Positions 59,675 through 64,000 of a stretch of DNA of 64,000 nucleotides are shown here, one piece after another. The notes under the pieces are model-generated. The model saw only the letters and a program-made list of their open reading frames with translations. It had not been told where the DNA came from and made no database searches. The DNA is from Gremmenia infestans (Eukaryota; Ascomycota; Leotiomycetes; Helotiales; Hamatocanthoscyphaceae), in contig JAFEVB010000019.1 of assembly GCA_032629725.1 (NCBI GenBank), positions 62,001 through 126,000 of the forward strand. Reading direction: 5' to 3'. Position 1 is the first letter of the stretch. Each line of letters opens with the position of its first letter. A program made the position numbers and the translations under genes.

Positions 59675-60316
59675 CCAAGTAAAGGGGTAAAAGCGCAATT
59701 GGATGTTCGATCTATTAAAATCCGAGGATCGTCATTTGATAAATAGATCTGTAATTATGATACTAATCTTCAAATTATTCTTGCTTCTATCTCGTGCGAG
59801 GACTAAATTTCAATATAAATGAAACCTCAAGGGGGTCTCCTCATCAACGCGCCCCCTGGAGCTAACTTGACCCTAGTATAATTAACGGGTCACGAATGAA
59901 CAAGTCATTCTGAACTGGCCTTTTCATTAAATGACCTTGTTGATCAAATGAAGTCCCTACTTGCTTTGTCATCACCTTGGCCTACCCTAGCCCTAGACTA
60001 GTGATCGCCTGCTGGGGTAATGCAACCCCGCATTCCTTCTAATACCCCCACTGTATCACATATTTACATGTCTTTGCACTCTGCACCCAAACAAGTACTT
60101 CGATTGAGTATGCAACTTGGTCAATAGTTAGGGAAAATACTGGTCTGTACAGTACCTATATTGAATCTTACATGGATATACTAACCTCATGGCTTGCTAA
60201 CCAGATTAGGAAGGAGTGCGCCGAAACTAGTTGATGTAGTAGTGCATAGGGACAACACACTGTCCTCACCAGCGCCTCATATACACTTCAATGATTAAGC
60301 TGGCCAAATTGTAGAA
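59675..60316. other. Intergenic region
   Basis: About 640 bp between two plus-strand genes, holding the permease 3' UTR and the promoter of the next gene. No additional feature is supported. Confidence 0.5.
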
Positions 60317-62357
60317 ATGTGCCAGTCACCCCAATCACCGCATGAAGAAGATGGCAGACCAGAGGAATCAAGCTTGCCCTTTCTTCTGTTTGTACCTATG
60401 GGACCGGGAGGCACAGTCTCAAGCCTCAGCACAGTCAGATCACATGTGATGTACGACCATGGGAATTATATTTCTTTTTTCAACACCTTTCTTGAGTTTT
60501 GTATAACGCTTTTTTGAGCACTTGCGCTATATGATGCCTCCCAGCTCCTGAGATATTGATACGCCCTTGAATCTTCATAAAGAAGCAGAGCTAACTTGTT
60601 CTTCGTAGGAAAGGGCAGCAACAAAAGCGGCGAGAATCAAAAAAGTCACGTCTAAAAAGAGGATCACAAAAGAAGCTGCTACAGATCCGCCCGATTCAGG
60701 CTAGTTCTATTGCTGCTACTGCTTCGGCTGAGTGTTCTCCCACGCCGTCTCCTCTAACGGCAGTTCAGTGCCGGACAGATTGTAAGATACTTCCTTATTG
60801 CTATAGTGTTTTACTCGTAGTGATTGTATTGTATAGTAGTCCCATATGCATGGTTCGATAAGGACGGTCCTGTTCTATTTGTGAATAGATCCCATTGGAA
60901 CTTCGAGTCGCTCTTCCGCGTAACATCATCCGATCGCAAGAACCATGACCTAAGCTTAACTCCACGCCAATCCCACTGGATGCCCTACATACGGAGCCCG
61001 GATCACACAATGGTGAAAGGCGCTGTTTTAGATGCTACAGTATTAGCATGGATCGGACAAAGCTCTGAATGTTTCCAGTTCCGAGTGGAGACAATAAATT
61101 GGATCCAGGAACAGTTGAAAGACTCTACGAGAGCCGTCAGTAATGCAACGCTTGGAGCTATCATGACTTTCACTCAGTGGACGGTAAGATCTTAGTTCAT
61201 TTGAAGGGCATCATGACCATGCATGCAGCAAAGCCATGTCCTTTCCACCCTAAACACACCTGTGGATCCCAAAAGATATTTCGCGGCGGAATACCAGCAG
61301 ACACCTCTCTATAGAAGGGGAAATCTAGAAGCTGACTGCCCCTGCATCAATTGTCATGCAATCTGCATGCTAAGTGCTCTTCTATCAACTTCGGGCCGTC
61401 CATATCATGAAAAATTGTATCTCATGTCAATCCGGGTTATGTGCTGAGTATTCAACAGGCTGGTTACAACAATCCCAAAGAAATAAGCAGTCATATGAAT
61501 GCTATAGAAAAGATCGTAGACCTGCGAGGGGGGTTCCGATCCTTTCAAAAAGATGGATCGATGATAGCGAAGCTTACCCTGTAGGTCTACCTTCCGGTTT
61601 AACCAAGCATGACAAAACGTGACTAACCACACAACACTTGCGAAGTTTCGACTCGATGGTCGCTGTCCTAACGGGCGAACCTCTTCGCTTCCCTATGGTG
61701 AGATATTTTGTGTCTCGGCCAATAAGTCCATCAACAAACCATCGCCTTCTCAGCTATATATCGCCCCTTTCTACCACTGCAAGCTTTAATAATATTAAGT
61801 ACCACAAAAATCAATGCGCCATAATAGCGTGTTTGAAGTCAATGTGGAATCTCACACGAAGTTTTGAGTCTCAGCATGAAACCCAATTCCGCGTAGATCA
61901 CACTTCTGAGCCACCTGTTCCTTTTGTCGAAGAGCGGAGACACAGCTTCAAGACACCGCTTCTCACGCTTCCAATCCTCTCATCCTGCCAAAATTTCTCC
62001 CACGAACACGTCTTAGAAACCTTGCAAGCTGCCGCATCTATTTACTCACGCTGTCTCACTGACCTGAACATCGACTTCCCATCATTTCTCAACAATGAGG
62101 GGTTCAGAAAGCTCCACGGAGCATTTGGCAAATGCACCGAAGACGACTTCTGGGTACGATATCCTGGAGTCCTGTTGTGGGTTATCCTGGTCGGCACGGC
62201 CGCTGCACGGGGCAAGGAGGAAGCTGCATTTTGGATGTTTTACTTGGCTCGAACGGGAAGTTTTTCAAATGCTGGAAATTTTCTGATGGAAGGCGCGACG
62301 ATTAGGAGATTTTTAGAGATCCAGAGGTTGATGAGGGAAGATCGATCTAGTCTATAG
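60317..62357 (+). CDS. Fungal-specific transcription-factor-like protein (no zinc cluster)
   Basis: Putative nuclear regulator. My model has exons 60317-60450, 60609-60781, 60837-61183, 61459-61580 and 61646-62357, giving 495 aa. It begins with LPFLLFVPMG and RSHVMKGQQQKRRESKK, a pattern seen at the start of many fungal proteins with a transcription-factor domain but no Zn2Cys6 motif; the basic run KRRESKKSRLKR could be a nuclear signal. The middle region reads ATLGAIMTFTQWTAGYNNP and HMNAIEKIVDLRGGF, the usual helical text of this group, followed by FDSMVAVLTGEPLRFPM. The 275 bp third intron is long, but joining 61183 to 61459 restores this text. A further intron beginning GTGAGA near 61697 is possible but not required. 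Lying beside a PKS, it could control it; this is inference. Confidence 0.65.
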
Positions 62358-62824
62358 GGTCTAACACTTTCTTCTAGGTCTACTGATAGATATAGGAGGT
62401 GCAGAGCGACGCCAAAGGTCTAATAGAAGATAGTGTCTAAGAGCTCTATTTCCCTTGGAGGGGGGCGATATTCGAAAAGCGTTAAAAGGTCAAGCTAGGG
62501 CGAACAACACTGCCTGTATCAGATATCTACAAAGCTGGACAACAAAACTTTGATTTAGATAATTTCCCTCTCGCAGCCTAGATAAAATGAACAACCCAAA
62601 AGTATTCGACAAAGTTTCTATCTCAAGAAGGGTAGCCTATGAAACCGATTCTTAAACAATCTACACGTGTGCCTTGTTAATTCTCGCAGCCGACAAATTA
62701 AACAAGCCCAAATGTATATAAAAAACAAATCTACTTAAAGAAGGGTACCATATGAAACCAATGTTAAACAATCTGCAAGCGTGTCTTATAACTCTTATCT
62801 CGTCAAACGCTGTCTGGAAATGGT
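62358..62824. other. Convergent 3' region between regulator and PKS genes
   Basis: About 470 bp between two converging stop codons. It contains an imperfect 113 bp tandem duplication, described separately. No coding sequence. Confidence 0.6.
62570..62797 (+). repeat. Imperfect tandem duplication, 113 bp period
   Basis: Two units begin CTCGCAGCC at 62570 and 62683. Both contain GAAGGGTA...ATATGAAACC or TATGAAACC, then TTAAACAATCT, and end in an ACGTGTGCCTT / GCGTGTCTTA segment. They are diverged by substitutions and small indels. The duplication lies just beyond the PKS stop, in its likely 3' UTR. Confidence 0.75.
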
Positions 62825-64000
62825 CTAGAAGGATACCAATTTGCTCTTGACAACAATCGTCTTCGCCAATGTCTCAATTGAGCCACTGGACAGCAACTCA
62901 AGGACTTGAAGATTGGCCTCGAATTCTCGTGTGATGAAGTTCCGGACCTCAATGGCGACCAAGGAGTCAAGGGCGTAATTTGCGAGTGACTTCGTGACGT
63001 CCATATCTTCCTCCTCCAGCATCAAAACCGAGGGTAGCTTGCTCAACAGACCCTTGCACACAACCTCCTGACCTTCTTCGGCTGTTTTCGAAGCCTTGAG
63101 AGCGGCGTGGAAAGAGATGGCAGCTGCCTGCCCAGTGGAATTCTCTGCAGCTGCAGCCTCGGCAGCGAGACGAAGGTGTTTGAATTTTGCGTCGGGAGTC
63201 CAGAACGGGGTGGAAGACGTAATCCGCATGCCAGTAATAGTGTGATGATTACAAGCAGTCGCCAAGCGACCACTGATGGCTGCTCCAATCAATGCCAGCA
63301 CTTCAGCTTCACAAATAGTATCGCTTCCAAGATTCTTAGCAACCTCGGCAGCCGCCTCGAGATTTTCTGCAAGATAACCGGCATCAGAAACGGCGGTCAA
63401 GTCGATTGACGAGGCAGAAAGGCCGAGAGCAACGCGATATTGAACGAAGGCATTCAGGAACGTGTTGGCTGCAGCATATGCAGCCTGACCCCTGTTTCCT
63501 ACGGCACCTGCAGCGGAGGATATGGTGACAAAGAAGTCAAGAGAGTCATTCTTGAGCGCATTGTGGAAATTCCAAGCTCCTCGAACCTTTGACTCCATAA
63601 CAGTAGTATATTGATCGAATGTCATTTTCTCAAACAAAACGTCCTGCTGGTGTTAGCTAAAAATTTCGAAAGAATTTGGGAGCCTTACATCAAGGACCAT
63701 GGCGCCGTGAACCAAACCTCTGACAGGTGGAAGGCCAACTAGCTCATTATTGACGAGATTGTCTACAGAGCTGCTGTTAGTAACATCGCAGCGTCGGACC
63801 ACAATATTGGCGCCAACTGTTGCGAGCTCATCAATAAGCTCTTTGACTTTGCCAGTTGCACACCCGCTTCTGGAAACAAGAACAATGTTCCGGGCGCCTT
63901 TTTCGACCATCCACCTCGCCATACTTCGTCCCAGTCCGCCAGTTCCACCAATTAAGATGTACGTGGCATCTGAGCGAAGCAGCATATTCAACTTGTTCGA
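62825..64000 (-). CDS. Polyketide synthase, C-terminal end (KR and ACP domains), partial
   Basis: The 3' end of a multidomain, probably highly reducing type I polyketide synthase; the gene runs off the right edge. Exons are 63689 to beyond 64000 and 62825-63643, joined across a 45 bp intron to give GAMVLDDVLFEKMTFDQY. The ketoreductase has the NADPH site GGTGGLGRSMARWMV, VLVSRSG, and the catalytic Ser, Tyr and Asn region ISSAAG with AAYAAANTF. The carrier domain follows near the end, with the phosphopantetheine Ser in NYALDSLVAIEVRNF. The chain ends soon after the carrier domain (VKSKLVSF) with no thioesterase or reductase, as is usual for reducing fungal PKSs. Upstream domains cannot be seen, so the product is unknown. 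Confidence 0.93.

Noticed and set aside
61229..61450. Extra coding exon in the regulator-like gene
   Set aside because: Its text does not resemble the family, it ends in a stop, and skipping it restores the continuous segment TFTQWTAGYNNP.

Overview
This window is a piece of the nuclear genome of a filamentous ascomycete (Pezizomycotina). The signs are short 45-90 bp introns with GT-AG borders, a fused fungal pyrimidine enzyme (URA2/pyrABCN), an A-T-R NRPS-like enzyme, the end of a reducing polyketide synthase, and a transposon island showing the C-to-T / G-to-A scars of repeat-induced point mutation (RIP). I cannot name the species; Leotiomycetes is only a guess. No tRNA, rRNA or CRISPR array was seen.

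Layout: 1-3529 (+) is the C-terminal half of URA2. It is followed by an A-T-R NRPS-like enzyme (4020-7106, -), a secreted GH3 beta-glucosidase (8125-10586, +), a solo LTR (10784-10997), a MATE exporter (11205-12710, -) and a SUR2-like fatty acid/sphingoid hydroxylase (13958-15251, +).

15965-39546 is a 23.6 kb AT-rich island with no open frame of 60 codons or more. It resolves into nested LTR retrotransposons. An outer Ty1/copia element A (226 bp LTRs) contains a second Ty1/copia element B (204 bp LTRs), and B contains a Ty3/gypsy element C1. A second gypsy copy, C2, also lies inside A. Target-site duplications are readable for A, B and C1 but not for C2.

Gene space resumes with a HAD phosphatase-like gene (40405-41290, +), a second solo LTR (41479-41658), a class-III aminotransferase (41886-43362, -), an MFS exporter (44723-46832, -), a GMC/cellobiose-dehydrogenase-like flavoprotein (47888-49724, +), a DUF1349 protein (50411-51034, -), a ubiquitin C-terminal hydrolase (51940-52916, -) and a BTB-like hypothetical gene (53258-55351, -). 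A third solo LTR (57145-57328), a MUP1-like amino-acid permease (57728-59674, +), a fungal transcription-factor-like gene (60317-62357, +) and the KR-ACP end of a polyketide synthase (62825 to the window edge, -) complete the window.

How the genes may work together: URA2 and the ubiquitin hydrolase are housekeeping. The NRPS-like enzyme, exporters, hydroxylase, aminotransferase and GMC oxidoreductase are typical of secondary-metabolite neighbourhoods, and the PKS, regulator and permease at the right edge suggest a second one. Whether the genes on either side of the island form one pathway is inference. The clearest non-routine observations are the nested transposon structure, unmutated LTR heads inside an otherwise heavily RIP-mutated island, a solo-LTR family with perfect target duplications, and two enzymes whose usual catalytic residue is replaced (reductase Lys to Gln; GMC His to Gln). 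I did not find a clearly new biological system.
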